The notes under the pieces: model-generated
Told to the model about the DNA's origin: nothing
Seen by the model: the letters and a program-made list of their open reading frames with translations, nothing else
The model's database searches: none
Part shown: piece after piece, positions 27,071 to 36,203 of the stretch
Layout: the number at the start of each line of letters is the position of its first letter
Numbering within the stretch: the first letter of the stretch is position 1
Assembly: GCF_013425765.1 (NCBI RefSeq)
Contig: NZ_JACCJZ010000020.1
Coordinates: forward strand, 558,001-622,000
Length of the DNA stretch: 64,000 nucleotides
Reading direction: 5' to 3'
Source: Luteimonas deserti
GTDB taxonomy: Bacteria > Pseudomonadota > Gammaproteobacteria > Xanthomonadales > Xanthomonadaceae
Made by a program: the position numbers and the translations under genes

Positions 27071-27880
27071 ATGAAACGGCTGGTGGTCTGTGGTCTGTTG
27101 CCGGTGATGCTTCTTGCGTGCCAGCGCGAGGCGCCCCCGGCGTCTGCCGCGCCGGCCACTCCGGCCGCCGACGTGCAGCCGCTGGGCGAGGCCCCGCCGC
27201 GGCTCGAGGATGTCGTCGAGATGGACGCGAAGTTCATCGTCGGCATCAGCTATCCGCCCGAGGCCAACCGGTATCCGGGGCTGGCCGCCGAGCTTCACCG
27301 GTATGCGCAACGCGCGCGCGACGAGCTGATGGAGGCGGTACGTGGTGCCGAGCTGCCGGCGGGCACGATGTACGACCTGTCCCTGAGCTTCAGTACCGTG
27401 GCCGATACACCGGAACTGCTCGCGATCGCGGCCGACGGCAGCAGCTACACCGGTGGCGCGCACGACAACCCGCTGATCGAACGGTTCGTCTGGCTGGTCG
27501 CCGAAGAGCGTCTGCTGACCGCCGGTGCCCTGATCGAAGACGAGGAGGACTGGCGGGCGATTTCGGCCTTCGTCCGCGAGCAGCTGCATGCAGCGCTTTC
27601 GCAGCGCCTCGATGCCGACGAGCTCGAGCCGGACGAACGCCTCCGCCTGATGCGCTCGGCGGGACGGATGATCGACGAGGGCTCAGGCGCGGACGTCGGC
27701 AACTACCAGCAGTTCGAGCCGGTGCTGGGCAGCGGTGGCAAGCTCGCCGGTGTGCGCTTCGTGTTTCCCCCCTACCAGGTCGGCCCGTACTCGGACGGCG
27801 TGCAGACGGTCGAAGTGCCCGCGGCCGTCCTGCTGCCGCACGTCACGCCTCGCTATCGCGGGCTGTTCGTCCAGGGCTGA
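27071..27880 (+). CDS. DUF3298/PdaC-like lipoprotein
   Basis: A 269-residue lipoprotein with signal MKRLVVCGLLPVMLLAC and a disordered Ala/Pro linker to about residue 45. The body resembles the DUF4163/DUF3298 (PdaC/RsiV-type) fold: FIVGISYPPEANRYPGLAAEL, SYTGGAHDNPLIERFVW (the GGAH motif), and the C-terminal FVFPPYQVGPYSDG with a VPAAVL strand. Related domains bind lysozyme or act on peptidoglycan in Bacillus; the role here is unknown. The 3' end overlaps the convergent sirtuin gene by 38 bp. Confidence 0.85.
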   Translation: MKRLVVCGLLPVMLLACQREAPPASAAPATPAADVQPLGEAPPRLEDVVEMDAKFIVGISYPPEANRYPGLAAELHRYAQRARDELMEAVRGAELPAGTMYDLSLSFSTVADTPELLAIAADGSSYTGGAHDNPLIERFVWLVAEERLLTAGALIEDEEDWRAISAFVREQLHAALSQRLDADELEPDERLRLMRSAGRMIDEGSGADVGNYQQFEPVLGSGGKLAGVRFVFPPYQVGPYSDGVQTVEVPAAVLLPHVTPRYRGLFVQG

Positions 27881-28733
27881 GCGACGCGGTCCTCTCCGCG
27901 TGGATCCAGGCCAGGCCTGCGTCGATCCCGCTGTCGACCTTCAGCGTCGCCAGGTCGTCGGCGCGCGTGGTGCCGCGATTGAGAATCGCGAGTGGCGTGC
28001 CGGCTTCCGCCGCCATGCGCGCGAAGCGGAATCCGGAATAGACCATCAGCGAAGACCCGACGACGAGCATCGCGTCGCTGTCGGCGAGCGCCGCGGTAGC
28101 GGCGGCGACCCGCGCGCGCGGCACGTTCTCCCCGAAAAACACGACGTCGGGTTTGAGCAGGCCGCCGCAGTGCATGCAGTACGGGGGTGCGAACGCGTGC
28201 TCGGCCGCGGGGTCGATGTCGGCATCGCCATCCGGCGCGGCCCCCGCCGTCCGCGCCTGCCACTGCGGGTTGTCGTCCGCCAGCCTCGACTGCAGCGCCG
28301 TGCGCGCATGGCGGTCCCCGCAACCCAGGCAGACCACGGCGTCCAGGCGGCCGTGCAGGTCCACGATGTTGCGGCTCCCGGCGGCCTGGTGCAGGCCATC
28401 GACGTTCTGGGTCAGCAGCATGCTGATCCGCCCGGCGTTCTCCAGCGCGGCGAATGCGTGGTGGGCGTCGTTCGGACGGGCTGCCGAGAAGCGCGGCCAG
28501 CCGACATAACTGCGCGCCCAGTAACGGCGGTACACCGCCGTGTCCGCGGTGAAGGCCTGCCACGTCACCGGCGCCGGTCGCTTCCACGCGCCGGACGCGT
28601 CGCGGTAATCAGGAATGCCGGATCCGGTGCTGATTCCCGCGCCGGTGAGCACGAACACACGTGCGTGACGCTGGAACCAGGCGCGGAGCAGCTCGCCAGG
28701 GGCCATGGGTGCCAGAAGGTCGGCTCGATCCAT
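27843..28733 (-). CDS. Sir2 family NAD-dependent protein deacylase
   Basis: A 296-residue sirtuin, longer than E. coli CobB (273 with tail). NAD-binding motifs are LTGAGISTGSGIPDYR (residues 29-44) and TQNVDGLHQAAG. The catalytic histidine is H127 in VDLHGRL. The structural zinc is held by C135/C138 (CLGC) and C186/C189 (CMHC). The GSSL and LNRGTTRADD stretches complete the Rossmann fold. The sequence looks like the class II/SIRT4-like group, which removes acyl groups other than acetyl. I start at MDRADLL (28733); the frame is open further up. It converges with the DUF3298 gene, whose last 38 bp it overlaps. Confidence 0.93.
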   Translation of the reverse strand: MDRADLLAPMAPGELLRAWFQRHARVFVLTGAGISTGSGIPDYRDASGAWKRPAPVTWQAFTADTAVYRRYWARSYVGWPRFSAARPNDAHHAFAALENAGRISMLLTQNVDGLHQAAGSRNIVDLHGRLDAVVCLGCGDRHARTALQSRLADDNPQWQARTAGAAPDGDADIDPAAEHAFAPPYCMHCGGLLKPDVVFFGENVPRARVAAATAALADSDAMLVVGSSLMVYSGFRFARMAAEAGTPLAILNRGTTRADDLATLKVDSGIDAGLAWIHAERTASLSPGRTARDSEA

Positions 28734-28890
28734 GACGCATGCTACAGCGCGGCAGAACCGCGAACGGCACCGCGCCTGCAATGGGTGCAGCAGGCCAGGG
28801 CCGGTCTGAAAGCGCTGCACCCGAGCGGCCGGCAGGTCGCTGCCGACGGCAACAGCTCCGACGCGGCGGGTCGCGGGTGATCTCGGGGAC

Positions 28891-28926
28891 CGGAACGAGA
28901 AACGCCCGGCACGGTGGCCGGGCGTT
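28891..28926 (-). terminator. Intrinsic terminator after the M3 peptidase
   Basis: Read on the minus strand, AACGCCCGGC and GCCGGGCGTT form a perfect ten-pair stem with a six-base loop (28901-28926), followed by TTTCTCGTT. It lies 21 bp beyond the stop of the M3 peptidase gene at 28948. Confidence 0.8.
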
Positions 28927-28947
28927 CCAGGCTGCCACCGAGGCCGA

Positions 28948-31146
28948 TCAGTTCCGCGCGGCCGCCGGATCGGGTGCGAGGCCACGCTTGATCAGCAGCG
29001 GCTCGATCCTCGGCTCGGCGCCGGTGAAGTCGACGAACAGTTGCTTGGCGTCCTTGCTGCCGCCCTGCGAGAGCAGGGTGCTGCGCAGGCGATCGCCGTT
29101 GGCGCGGGTCAGACCGCCGTTTTGCTCGATCCACTGCACGGTGTTCGCGTCCAGCACTTCCGACCAGATGTAGGCGTAGTAGCCGGCCGCGTAGCCGCCG
29201 TTGATGTGGCTGAAGTACGGCGTGCGATAGCGCGGCGGCACCGGCGTGTAGTCGAGACCGGCCGCTTGCAACGCGGCGGCTTCGGTCGCCATGACCCGGT
29301 CGCCCGAGGGCAGCTGGTCGGCCGGCAGCTGGTGCAGGTACTGGTCGAGCATCGCCGCGCCGAGGTATTCGGTGGTCGCGAACCCCTGGTTGAACTTCGC
29401 CGCCGCCTGCACGCGCTCGATCAGTTCGGCCGGCATCGGCGCGCCGGTCTGGTAGTGCCTGGCGTAGTTGGCGAGGATCTCCGGCCAGTCGGCCCACATC
29501 TCGTTGACCTGCGACGGGAATTCGACGAAGTCGCGCGGCACGCTGGTTCCACTGAAGAACGGGTACTTCACGTCCGAGAACATGCCGTGCAGCGAGTGGC
29601 CGAATTCGTGGAACATCGTGGTCACCTCGTCCCAGGTCAGCAGCGTCGGCTGGCCGGCCTGCGGCTTGGGAATGTTCTGGTGGTTGGCGGTGACCGTGAG
29701 CGTACCGTCGAGTTCGGACTGCGAGACGTAGGAATTCATCCACGCGCCGCCGCGCTTGGATGCGCGGGCGTAGGGATCGAAGATGAAGATCGCGAGCTGG
29801 CTGCCGTCCTCGTTGAAGACGTCGTAGGTCCAGGTGTCGGGGTGGTACTTCGGCAGGTCGGTCCGCTCCTTGAACGTGATGCCGTAGAACTGGGTCGCGG
29901 CGAAGAACACGCCGTTCTCCAGCACGTTCTTCATCTCGAAGTACGGCTTGATCTGCGCGTCGTCGAAGCTGTACTTGTCCTGGCGGACCTTCTCCGAGTA
30001 GTAGGCCCAGTCCCAGGGCTCGAGCTGGAACGTCGGCTCGCCCTTGGCGGCCTGCTCGCGGTCGATCATCGCCTGCAGTTCGGCGGCTTCGAGCTTGGCA
30101 TTGGCGACCGCAGCCGGGGCCAGCTGGCCGAGCATGCCGTTGACGGCCTCGACGGTGCCGGCGGTCGAATCCTCGAGGATGAAGGTCGCCTGGTTCGGAT
30201 ACCCCATCAGGTTGGCGCGTTCGGCGCGCAGCTTGAGGATGTCGGCGATGACCCGGGTGTTGTCGTACTGGTTGCCGCGGCTGCCGCGGTTGACCGACGC
30301 GGTGTGGATGCGCTCGCGCAGTGCGCGGTTGTTGACCTGCGGCAGCACCGGCTGGCCGGTCGTGTTGAGCAGGGTGATGACGTACTTGCCGTCCATGCCC
30401 CGGGTCTTGGCCTCGGCGGCCGCGGCGGCGATCTGTGCCTCGGTCAGGCCGTCGAGCTCCTCGAGCGTGTCGACCACGACGGCCGAATCGTTGACCTCGT
30501 TGAGCACGTTCTGGCTGAAGGTGGTGCCGAGTTTCGCCGACTCGGCGTTGATGCGGCGCATCTCCTGCTTCTGCGCTTCGGTCAGGTTGGCGCCGGCGCG
30601 GACGAACATCGTGTGGTAGCGCTCGACCAGGCGCTGGCCCTCGGCGTCCAGGCCGAGGTTGCCGACGTTCTTGTAGAGCGTGTCGATCCGCGCGAACAGC
30701 TGCGGGTTGAGCATGATCGCGTCGCGGTGGGCAGCGAACTTCGGCGCGTATTCGGCGTCGATCTTGCGGCGCGCGTCGTTGGTGTCGGTGCCGTTGAGGC
30801 TGCCGAAGATCACCCGTGCGCGCGACAGCACCTCGCCGGAGCGCTCCAGCGCGATGATCGTGTTCTCGAAGGTCGGCGCTTCGGGGTTGCCGGCGATCGC
30901 CTCGATCTCGCGCAGGTTCTCGGCCATGCCGGCATCGAAGGCCGGGGCGAAGTGCGCATCCTGGATGCGGTCGAAGTGCGGGTACTGCAGGTCCAGTGTG
31001 CTCTGCACGAACAGCGGATTGTCGGCCGGACGCTGCGCGCCGGCTGCAGGTCGCGCCGTGTCGGCGACAGCGGTCTGGGCGAGGGCGGGCAGGGCGGCCA
31101 CGGCAAGGGCCGCGCACAGGGCGGCGGCGAGCGGGTGCTTGAGCAA
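28948..31146 (-). CDS. dcp: M3 family zinc peptidase, exported Dcp/oligopeptidase type
   Basis: A 732-residue thimet-like metallopeptidase. The zinc site is HEFGHSLHG in TTMFHEFGHSLHGMFSD; the downstream glutamate zinc ligand lies in FVEFPSQVNEMW. The N-terminus has a signal peptide (HPLAAALCAALAVAALPALAQ), so it is periplasmic, unlike cytoplasmic E. coli OpdA. Best match in layout is peptidyl-dipeptidase Dcp. The start I prefer is a TTG at 31146 with GGAGA seven bases upstream, giving LKHPLAAAL directly as a signal; an ATG at 31191 would add 15 residues without a good ribosome site. Confidence 0.92.
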   Translation of the reverse strand: MLKHPLAAALCAALAVAALPALAQTAVADTARPAAGAQRPADNPLFVQSTLDLQYPHFDRIQDAHFAPAFDAGMAENLREIEAIAGNPEAPTFENTIIALERSGEVLSRARVIFGSLNGTDTNDARRKIDAEYAPKFAAHRDAIMLNPQLFARIDTLYKNVGNLGLDAEGQRLVERYHTMFVRAGANLTEAQKQEMRRINAESAKLGTTFSQNVLNEVNDSAVVVDTLEELDGLTEAQIAAAAAEAKTRGMDGKYVITLLNTTGQPVLPQVNNRALRERIHTASVNRGSRGNQYDNTRVIADILKLRAERANLMGYPNQATFILEDSTAGTVEAVNGMLGQLAPAAVANAKLEAAELQAMIDREQAAKGEPTFQLEPWDWAYYSEKVRQDKYSFDDAQIKPYFEMKNVLENGVFFAATQFYGITFKERTDLPKYHPDTWTYDVFNEDGSQLAIFIFDPYARASKRGGAWMNSYVSQSELDGTLTVTANHQNIPKPQAGQPTLLTWDEVTTMFHEFGHSLHGMFSDVKYPFFSGTSVPRDFVEFPSQVNEMWADWPEILANYARHYQTGAPMPAELIERVQAAAKFNQGFATTEYLGAAMLDQYLHQLPADQLPSGDRVMATEAAALQAAGLDYTPVPPRYRTPYFSHINGGYAAGYYAYIWSEVLDANTVQWIEQNGGLTRANGDRLRSTLLSQGGSKDAKQLFVDFTGAEPRIEPLLIKRGLAPDPAAARN

Positions 31147-31331
31147 GGCGACTCTCCACAAAGCAGGACCGTCAAGGCTAGCCGATTGCATGCCCCGCCG
31201 GCCCGTGCCTAAAGTCGCAGGCCGGATCCCCGGGCGGAATCGACCGTGTTCCGACCATCCGGACCGTGCCGGACGGTTGGCGGCGACCGCGCGCGGCCCC
31301 AGACTGGCACGTCCTCCACGCCGGCACGCCC

Positions 31332-31841
31332 ATGACCTGCGCATTCGATTTCGAAGCCACCACGCTCGAGGGCCGTCCGCAGCCGCTGTCGGACTATGCG
31401 GATCGCGTGCTGCTGGTGGTCAACGTGGCCTCGCGATGCGGGTTCACTCCGCAGTACGCCGGTCTGCAGCAGCTGTGGCGGGAGTACAGCGGACGCGGGC
31501 TGGTCGTGCTCGGCTTTCCCTGTGACCAGTTCCGCCAGCAGGAACCCGGCGACGCGGCGGACATCCGGCAGTTCTGCGCGCTGAACTACGCGGTGGACTT
31601 TCCGATGTTCGCCAAGATCGACGTCAACGGCCCCGACGCGCACCCGCTGTGGACCTGGTTGACCGGCCAGCGGCGCGGCGTGCTGGGCACGCGCGCGGTC
31701 AAGTGGAATTTCACCAAGTTCCTGGTCGGGCGCGATGGCCAGGTGCTCAGGCGCTTCGCACCGCGTACCGCGCCCGCGGCGTTGCGGTCGCCGATCGAGG
31801 GCGCACTCGCGGTGCGCCCGCCCGCTGCGCTCAGCGGATGA
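31332..31841 (+). CDS. Glutathione peroxidase family thiol peroxidase (cytoplasmic)
   Basis: A 169-residue peroxidase without signal peptide. The peroxidatic C36 lies in NVASRCGFTPQY, C64 in GFPCDQFRQQEPG and a further C82 in RQFCALNY, the position used for resolution in thioredoxin-dependent GPx proteins. The catalytic Trp/Asn motif is VKWNFTKFLV. Cys in place of selenocysteine, and the resolving Cys, suggest thioredoxin as reductant and lipid or hydrogen peroxide as substrate. It overlaps the convergent universal stress gene by 11 bp. A second, exported GPx lies at 59169. Confidence 0.94.
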   Translation: MTCAFDFEATTLEGRPQPLSDYADRVLLVVNVASRCGFTPQYAGLQQLWREYSGRGLVVLGFPCDQFRQQEPGDAADIRQFCALNYAVDFPMFAKIDVNGPDAHPLWTWLTGQRRGVLGTRAVKWNFTKFLVGRDGQVLRRFAPRTAPAALRSPIEGALAVRPPAALSG

Positions 31842-32253
31842 TGGTGACCGGGATGTCGGTCTGGGCGATCACCTTGGTCGAGACCGATCCCAGCAGGATG
31901 CCCTTGACCGCCGACCGGCCGTGCGAGCCCATGACGAGGAGATCCACCTTGCGCTTGCGGGCGACCGCGAGGATGGTCTCGGCGACGTCACCGACCTCGC
32001 TGAGTTCCTGCACCGCGATCTTGCTGCGCTTGACGGCCGCACGGGCCGCCGACAGCGCGTGCTCGTGATTGGCCGCGTGGTACTCGGCGACGGCCTGGCG
32101 GCCGATCCGCCGCTCCACGCCGGGGAACGGCGCCGGGTCCACGTGCAGCATGGTGATGATCGGGGGCTTGGCGAGCAGCTTGCCCAGGCCCAGCGCGTAC
32201 TTGAGCGCGCGCAGGCTGATGTCGCTGCCATCGACGGTCACGAGGATCTTCAT
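31831..32253 (-). CDS. Universal stress protein (UspA family), ATP-binding type
   Basis: A 140-residue single USP domain. It starts MKILVTVDGSDISLRALKYA and carries the ATP-binding pattern GSHGRSAVKGILLGSVS near residue 107-125, so it is the nucleotide-binding class of Usp. The ATG at 32253 has AGGAGAG seven bases upstream, which favours it over a GTG two codons earlier. Such proteins accumulate in starvation or oxidative stress. It sits between a glutathione peroxidase (3' overlap 11 bp) and ferredoxin-NADP reductase. Confidence 0.93.
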   Translation of the reverse strand: MKILVTVDGSDISLRALKYALGLGKLLAKPPIITMLHVDPAPFPGVERRIGRQAVAEYHAANHEHALSAARAAVKRSKIAVQELSEVGDVAETILAVARKRKVDLLVMGSHGRSAVKGILLGSVSTKVIAQTDIPVTIIR

Positions 32254-32292
32254 CGGCACTCTCCTGGATAGGCGCCCAGTGTATCGGTGACG

Positions 32293-33087
32293 CTACTTCT
32301 CGACGAAGGCCCGCTCGAATACGTACTGTCCGGGCGTGCCGATCCGCGGCGCGGCCTCGAAGCCGCGGGTGTCGAGCAGGGTGCGGAAATCGGCGAGCAT
32401 CTGCGGGCTGCCGCAGATCATCGCCCGGTCGTGTGCGGGGTCGAGCGCAGGCAGGCCGAGATCGGCGGACATGCGCCCGCTGTCGAGCAGGTCGGTGAGG
32501 CGGCCGCGGTGGCTGCGGCCCTCGAACACGAAGTCCTCGCGCGTGACCGCCGGGTAGTACAGCAGCTGTCGCGCCATCTGTTCGCCGAGGAACTCGTGGT
32601 GCGGCAGCTCGTTGACGATGTAGTCGCGGTAGGCGAGATCCTGCGCGGTGCGCACGCCGTGGGTGACGATCACCTTCTCGAAACGCTCGTAGGTTTCGGG
32701 ATCCTTGATCACCGACAGCCACGGCGCGAAACCGGTGCCGGTCCCCAGCAGGTAGAGGTTGCGGCCGGGATGCAGATCGTGGACCAGCAGGGTGCCGGTC
32801 GGCTTGCGGCCCACCAGGATGCGGTCACCGGGACGGATGTGCTGCAGGCGAGACGTCAGCGGGCCGTCGTCGACCTTGATGCTGAAGAACTCGAGCTGTT
32901 CTTCCCAGTTGGCGCTGGCGATCGAATAGGCGCGCAGCAGCGGCCGGCCCTCGACCTCGAGGCCGATCATCACGAACTGCCCGTTCTCGAAGCGGAAGCC
33001 GTCGTCGCGGGTCGTGGTGAAACTGAAATAGGCGTCGGTCCAGTGACGGACGTCGAGCACCGTCTCGGTGCCGAAGGCAGCTGACAT
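32293..33087 (-). CDS. fpr: Ferredoxin/flavodoxin--NADP+ reductase
   Basis: A 264-residue FAD enzyme, length as in Pseudomonas Fpr (258). FAD-binding motif RAYSIASA (residues 53-60), NADP-binding GTGTGFAPWLSVIKD and the C-terminal ending FVEK fit the bacterial class. It moves electrons between NADPH and ferredoxin or flavodoxin and is often part of the superoxide response. It is 39 bp upstream of the universal stress gene, same strand, and may be cotranscribed with it. Confidence 0.94.
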   Translation of the reverse strand: MSAAFGTETVLDVRHWTDAYFSFTTTRDDGFRFENGQFVMIGLEVEGRPLLRAYSIASANWEEQLEFFSIKVDDGPLTSRLQHIRPGDRILVGRKPTGTLLVHDLHPGRNLYLLGTGTGFAPWLSVIKDPETYERFEKVIVTHGVRTAQDLAYRDYIVNELPHHEFLGEQMARQLLYYPAVTREDFVFEGRSHRGRLTDLLDSGRMSADLGLPALDPAHDRAMICGSPQMLADFRTLLDTRGFEAAPRIGTPGQYVFERAFVEK

Positions 33088-33162
33088 TGGGCAGTCGGAT
33101 CGCGCGGGGAGCCGGCCATGGTACCAGAGCGATGAGACCGGTTCTCATCTCCCGGCATCATG

Positions 33163-34836
33163 TCAGCTGGGACCGCGCTCCTCGTTCGGCCGCGCACGGC
33201 GGTCGCCGAGCAGCGCACTGAGCACGATCGCGATGCCGAGTCCGGCGCCGGTGAGGAACAGCAGCAGGGCGATGGCGGGATAGCCGAACAGCCGCGGACC
33301 GCCCTCGTTGTCCATCATCATCGCCGAGGCCATGATCAGCGCGGCCGTCACCACGCCGGCCGCGATGCGGTTGGCGATCTTGTGCAGGCTCTCGAGCAGG
33401 TGCGACTCCTCCAGCCCGGTCAGGCGCACGCGCAGCCGGTTCTCCGACAGCAACGACAGCACGTTCGAGACCTTGCGCGGCGCGTCGCGCACCAGTTCCT
33501 GGAGCTCCATCATCTCGCTGGCCAGGCTGGCCGGCGACAGCGATTTGCGCAGGCGCTGGCGCATCATGTCGTTGAGGTGGTCCTCGACCACGCGCTTCAT
33601 GTCCAGCTCGGGCGCCAGCGCGTGCACCACCGATTCGAGGTGCAGCAGGGTCTTGCCCAGCAGGCTCATTTCGGGCGCTGTGCGCAGGCCGCATGCGGTG
33701 GCCAGGCGCACGAGGTCGAGCATCAGCTTGCCCTCGGTCTGGCCGGTCGCGCCGGACTGCGCGGCGTACCGCGCCACGAGCTGGCCGACATCCCGGTAGT
33801 AGCGCTCCTCGTCGAAGTCCTCCAGCCGCGTACCCAGCGCGATTCCTTCTGCGGCCACGTGCTCGCCGCGTCCGTCGACGGCGGCGAAGAGCAGCTTGAG
33901 CAGGCGCTCGCGTGTGCGCGGCGGCACGTGGGCCACCATGCCCAGATCGAGCAGGGCGAGGCGGCCGTCGCGCGTGTAGAGCAGGTTGCCCGGGTGCGGG
34001 TCGGCGTGGATCTCGCCGTGCACGAACACCTGGTCGAGATAGCCGTGAAGCAGGGCCGTGCCGAGCGGCGCCAGGTCGTGTTCGGTGCGCAACAGGCCAC
34101 TGATGTCGGTGACCTTGGTGCCCTCGACGAGCTCCATCGTCAGCACGCGCGGGCGGGTCAGGTCCCAGATCGGCTTGGGCACAAAGAGGCTGGGATAGGC
34201 GGCGAAGTGCGCGTCGAACCGGTCGAGATTCTCGGCTTCGATGCGATAGTCCAGCTCGGCCAGCAGGGTGCGCCGGAACTCGTGCACCCAGTCGGCGAAG
34301 CGCACGCGCCGGCCGACGTCGGTCACGCGGTCGATGCCACCGGCCAGGCGGGACAGGGTGTCGAGATCGTCACGGATCTGTTCGACGATGCCCGGCCGCT
34401 GCACCTTGACCGCCACCCGGCGACCGTCGCGCAGCGTGGCGCGATGGACCTGGGCCAGCGATGCGCTGCCGAGCGGCGTCTCCTCGAAGGATTCGAAGAT
34501 CTTGTTGATGCGCACGCCCAGCGCATCCTCGACCGCGTCGTGGATCACCTCGAACGGCACCGGCGCCACGTCGTCCTGCATCCGCTCGAGCGCGACGATG
34601 TAGGCCGGCGGCACCATGTCGGGCCGCGTCGAGAGCGCCTGACCGATCTTGATGAAGGTCGGCCCCAATGCCTCGAGATCGTCGACGAACTGCTCCGGGC
34701 GGCCGTCGTCGACCTGTTCCAGATCCGTCGTCGCGGGGTCCAGATCGAAGCCCGACAGCACGCCCGCCCGCCGGTACTTCATCAGGAAGCGCAGGATCTG
34801 GGTGTTGCGCGCGAGCACGCGGGTGGTGTCGGTCAT
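33163..34836 (-). CDS. ABC1/UbiB (AarF) family atypical kinase
   Basis: A 557-residue protein kinase-like protein. The family N-terminal motif KIGQALSTRPDMVP (KxGQ) spans residues 62-75. ALSxL-like glycine loop, AVKVQRPG lysine, the catalytic HADPHPGN, and DLGMVAHV metal loop follow. Two C-terminal membrane helices (IAAGVVTAALIMASAMMM and YPAIALLLFLTGAGLGIAIV) anchor it, as in E. coli UbiB. UbiB supports ubiquinone synthesis, but ubiE/ubiJ are not beside it, so it may be a paralogue of the AarF group. It starts at the ATG at 34836. Confidence 0.9.
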   Translation of the reverse strand: MTDTTRVLARNTQILRFLMKYRRAGVLSGFDLDPATTDLEQVDDGRPEQFVDDLEALGPTFIKIGQALSTRPDMVPPAYIVALERMQDDVAPVPFEVIHDAVEDALGVRINKIFESFEETPLGSASLAQVHRATLRDGRRVAVKVQRPGIVEQIRDDLDTLSRLAGGIDRVTDVGRRVRFADWVHEFRRTLLAELDYRIEAENLDRFDAHFAAYPSLFVPKPIWDLTRPRVLTMELVEGTKVTDISGLLRTEHDLAPLGTALLHGYLDQVFVHGEIHADPHPGNLLYTRDGRLALLDLGMVAHVPPRTRERLLKLLFAAVDGRGEHVAAEGIALGTRLEDFDEERYYRDVGQLVARYAAQSGATGQTEGKLMLDLVRLATACGLRTAPEMSLLGKTLLHLESVVHALAPELDMKRVVEDHLNDMMRQRLRKSLSPASLASEMMELQELVRDAPRKVSNVLSLLSENRLRVRLTGLEESHLLESLHKIANRIAAGVVTAALIMASAMMMDNEGGPRLFGYPAIALLLFLTGAGLGIAIVLSALLGDRRARPNEERGPS

Positions 34837-34883
34837 CGAAGGCTCCTTGAATGCGGGGGTAGCCTACGGTCCGCGGCGTCAAC

Positions 34884-34904
34884 GCCCCCTCACGCGGAGG
34901 GGGC
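34884..34904. terminator. GCCCCCTC/GAGGGGGC hairpin between peroxiredoxin and UbiB-like genes
   Basis: An eight-pair G/C stem with a five-base loop lies 32 bp after the peroxiredoxin stop (minus strand). A near-identical CCCCCTCC/GGAGGGGG hairpin lies after sucB at 41725. Both probably act in transcription ending or mRNA stability; no U-run is present. Confidence 0.45.
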
Positions 34905-34935
34905 ATCCGGCACCGCATGTCGCGCGCTCAGCGCC

Positions 34936-35415
34936 TCAGTCGAGATGGGCGAGCACGTTGTCGGCCGACGACACCTTGAACTCGCCCGGCGCCTCGACGA
35001 AGAGGTGTCGGACCACACCGTCCTCGGCGTACAGCGCGAAGCGCCGCGCGCGCGTGCCCATGCCGTAGGCACTGGCATCCATCTCCAGGCCGAGCGCACG
35101 GACGAAGTCGGCGTTGCCGTCGGCCAGCATCTGCAGGCCGGGCGGCACGCCGACGCTCTCGCCCCAGGCCTGCAGGACGAAGGGATCGTTGACCGCGATG
35201 CACACCACGTCCACGCCGCGGCTGCGGAAGTCGTCGAAGCGGGCGACGAAACCCGGCAGGTGATGTTCGGAGCAGGTCGGGGTGAAGGCGCCCGGCACGG
35301 CGAACATCACCACGTTCTTGCCGGAGAACACGGTCGGCGTGTCGATGACGCGGACGCCGTCGTGGATGTGCTTGAGGGTGACTTCGGGAATGGTGTCGCC
35401 GATCTGGATGGACAT
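34936..35415 (-). CDS. Peroxiredoxin, Prx5 type
   Basis: A 159-residue peroxidase that reduces peroxides with thioredoxin or glutaredoxin/glutathione. The peroxidatic C48 lies in VPGAFTPTCSEHHLPGF. The GDTIPEVTL start, CIAVNDPFVLQAWGE and the single domain with no glutaredoxin fusion are typical of bacterial Prx5. The start is the ATG at 35415. It is followed by a G/C hairpin, then the UbiB-like gene on the same strand. It is divergent from hsp20. Confidence 0.94.
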   Translation of the reverse strand: MSIQIGDTIPEVTLKHIHDGVRVIDTPTVFSGKNVVMFAVPGAFTPTCSEHHLPGFVARFDDFRSRGVDVVCIAVNDPFVLQAWGESVGVPPGLQMLADGNADFVRALGLEMDASAYGMGTRARRFALYAEDGVVRHLFVEAPGEFKVSSADNVLAHLD

Positions 35416-35549
35416 GGTCGCAGGCTCGAGGAGAGGGTGAACGGAGTCTAGCCGGTCGCCCCGGACGACGGCCGCACCCTTGAAACCGCCGGCGCGATTC
35501 CCAGATTCCGGCCATCGCGGCAGCCGCCGCTCGCAACCGGAGTATCGCC

Positions 35550-36074
35550 ATGCGTCACGACATGCAGCGCAACACCCCGCGCCCTCCGGCGCGGACCGAA
35601 CGTTCCGGGCTTCACGAGGAAATGCGCCGGTTCTTCGACCAGTTCATCCAGTCCGGCGACGTGCAGGACACCTCGTCCGTGGTCACCAGCCAGTGGGTGC
35701 CGCGGGTCGACATCCACGAGGAACGCGAGCGTTTCGTGATCCTTGCCGACCTGCCCGGACTCGAGCCGCAGGACGTGGAGATCTGGATGGACAAGGGCAT
35801 CCTCAGCCTGAAGGGCGAGCGGGTCACGCGGCCCGGCGAGGCCGGAGACGCGACCGATGCACAGGCGGGCGAGAACGACGTGCGGTTCTCGCGGATGGAG
35901 CGCGTCAGCGGTCGGTTCCACCGCCGGTTCTCGCTGCCCGACAGCGCGGACGCCGATGCGATCACCGCCACGGGCCGCAACGGCGTGCTGGAGATCAGCA
36001 TTCCCAAGCGACCCGAGACCACGCCCCGGCGCATCCAGGTCGGCGCGGGACGCGACGGCGCCAGCGGCGGGTGA
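35550..36074 (+). CDS. Hsp20/alpha-crystallin small heat-shock protein
   Basis: A 174-residue small chaperone that holds unfolding proteins. The N-terminal arm (residues 1-50) is followed by the alpha-crystallin domain: WVPRVDIHEERERFVILADLP, DVEIWMDKGILSLKGER, RFHRRFSLPDSADADAI, and the closing NGVLEISIPKRP. The IxI-type tail motif appears as ISIPK. Start is the ATG at 35550, with a second Met four codons later. It is 129 bp upstream of the DnaJ-type gene on the same strand. Confidence 0.94.
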   Translation: MRHDMQRNTPRPPARTERSGLHEEMRRFFDQFIQSGDVQDTSSVVTSQWVPRVDIHEERERFVILADLPGLEPQDVEIWMDKGILSLKGERVTRPGEAGDATDAQAGENDVRFSRMERVSGRFHRRFSLPDSADADAITATGRNGVLEISIPKRPETTPRRIQVGAGRDGASGG

Positions 36075-36203
36075 TCACCTGCCGGTGCATGGCGCGGGTC
36101 CGCGCCGGCACAGCGGATGCGGCGGCCTGCAGGTATCCTGCGGGCCGCCGCCACGTTGGCGACTGCGCCAGCGCGCTCCCAGGGCCGTACCGGAAGAATC
36201 AGC

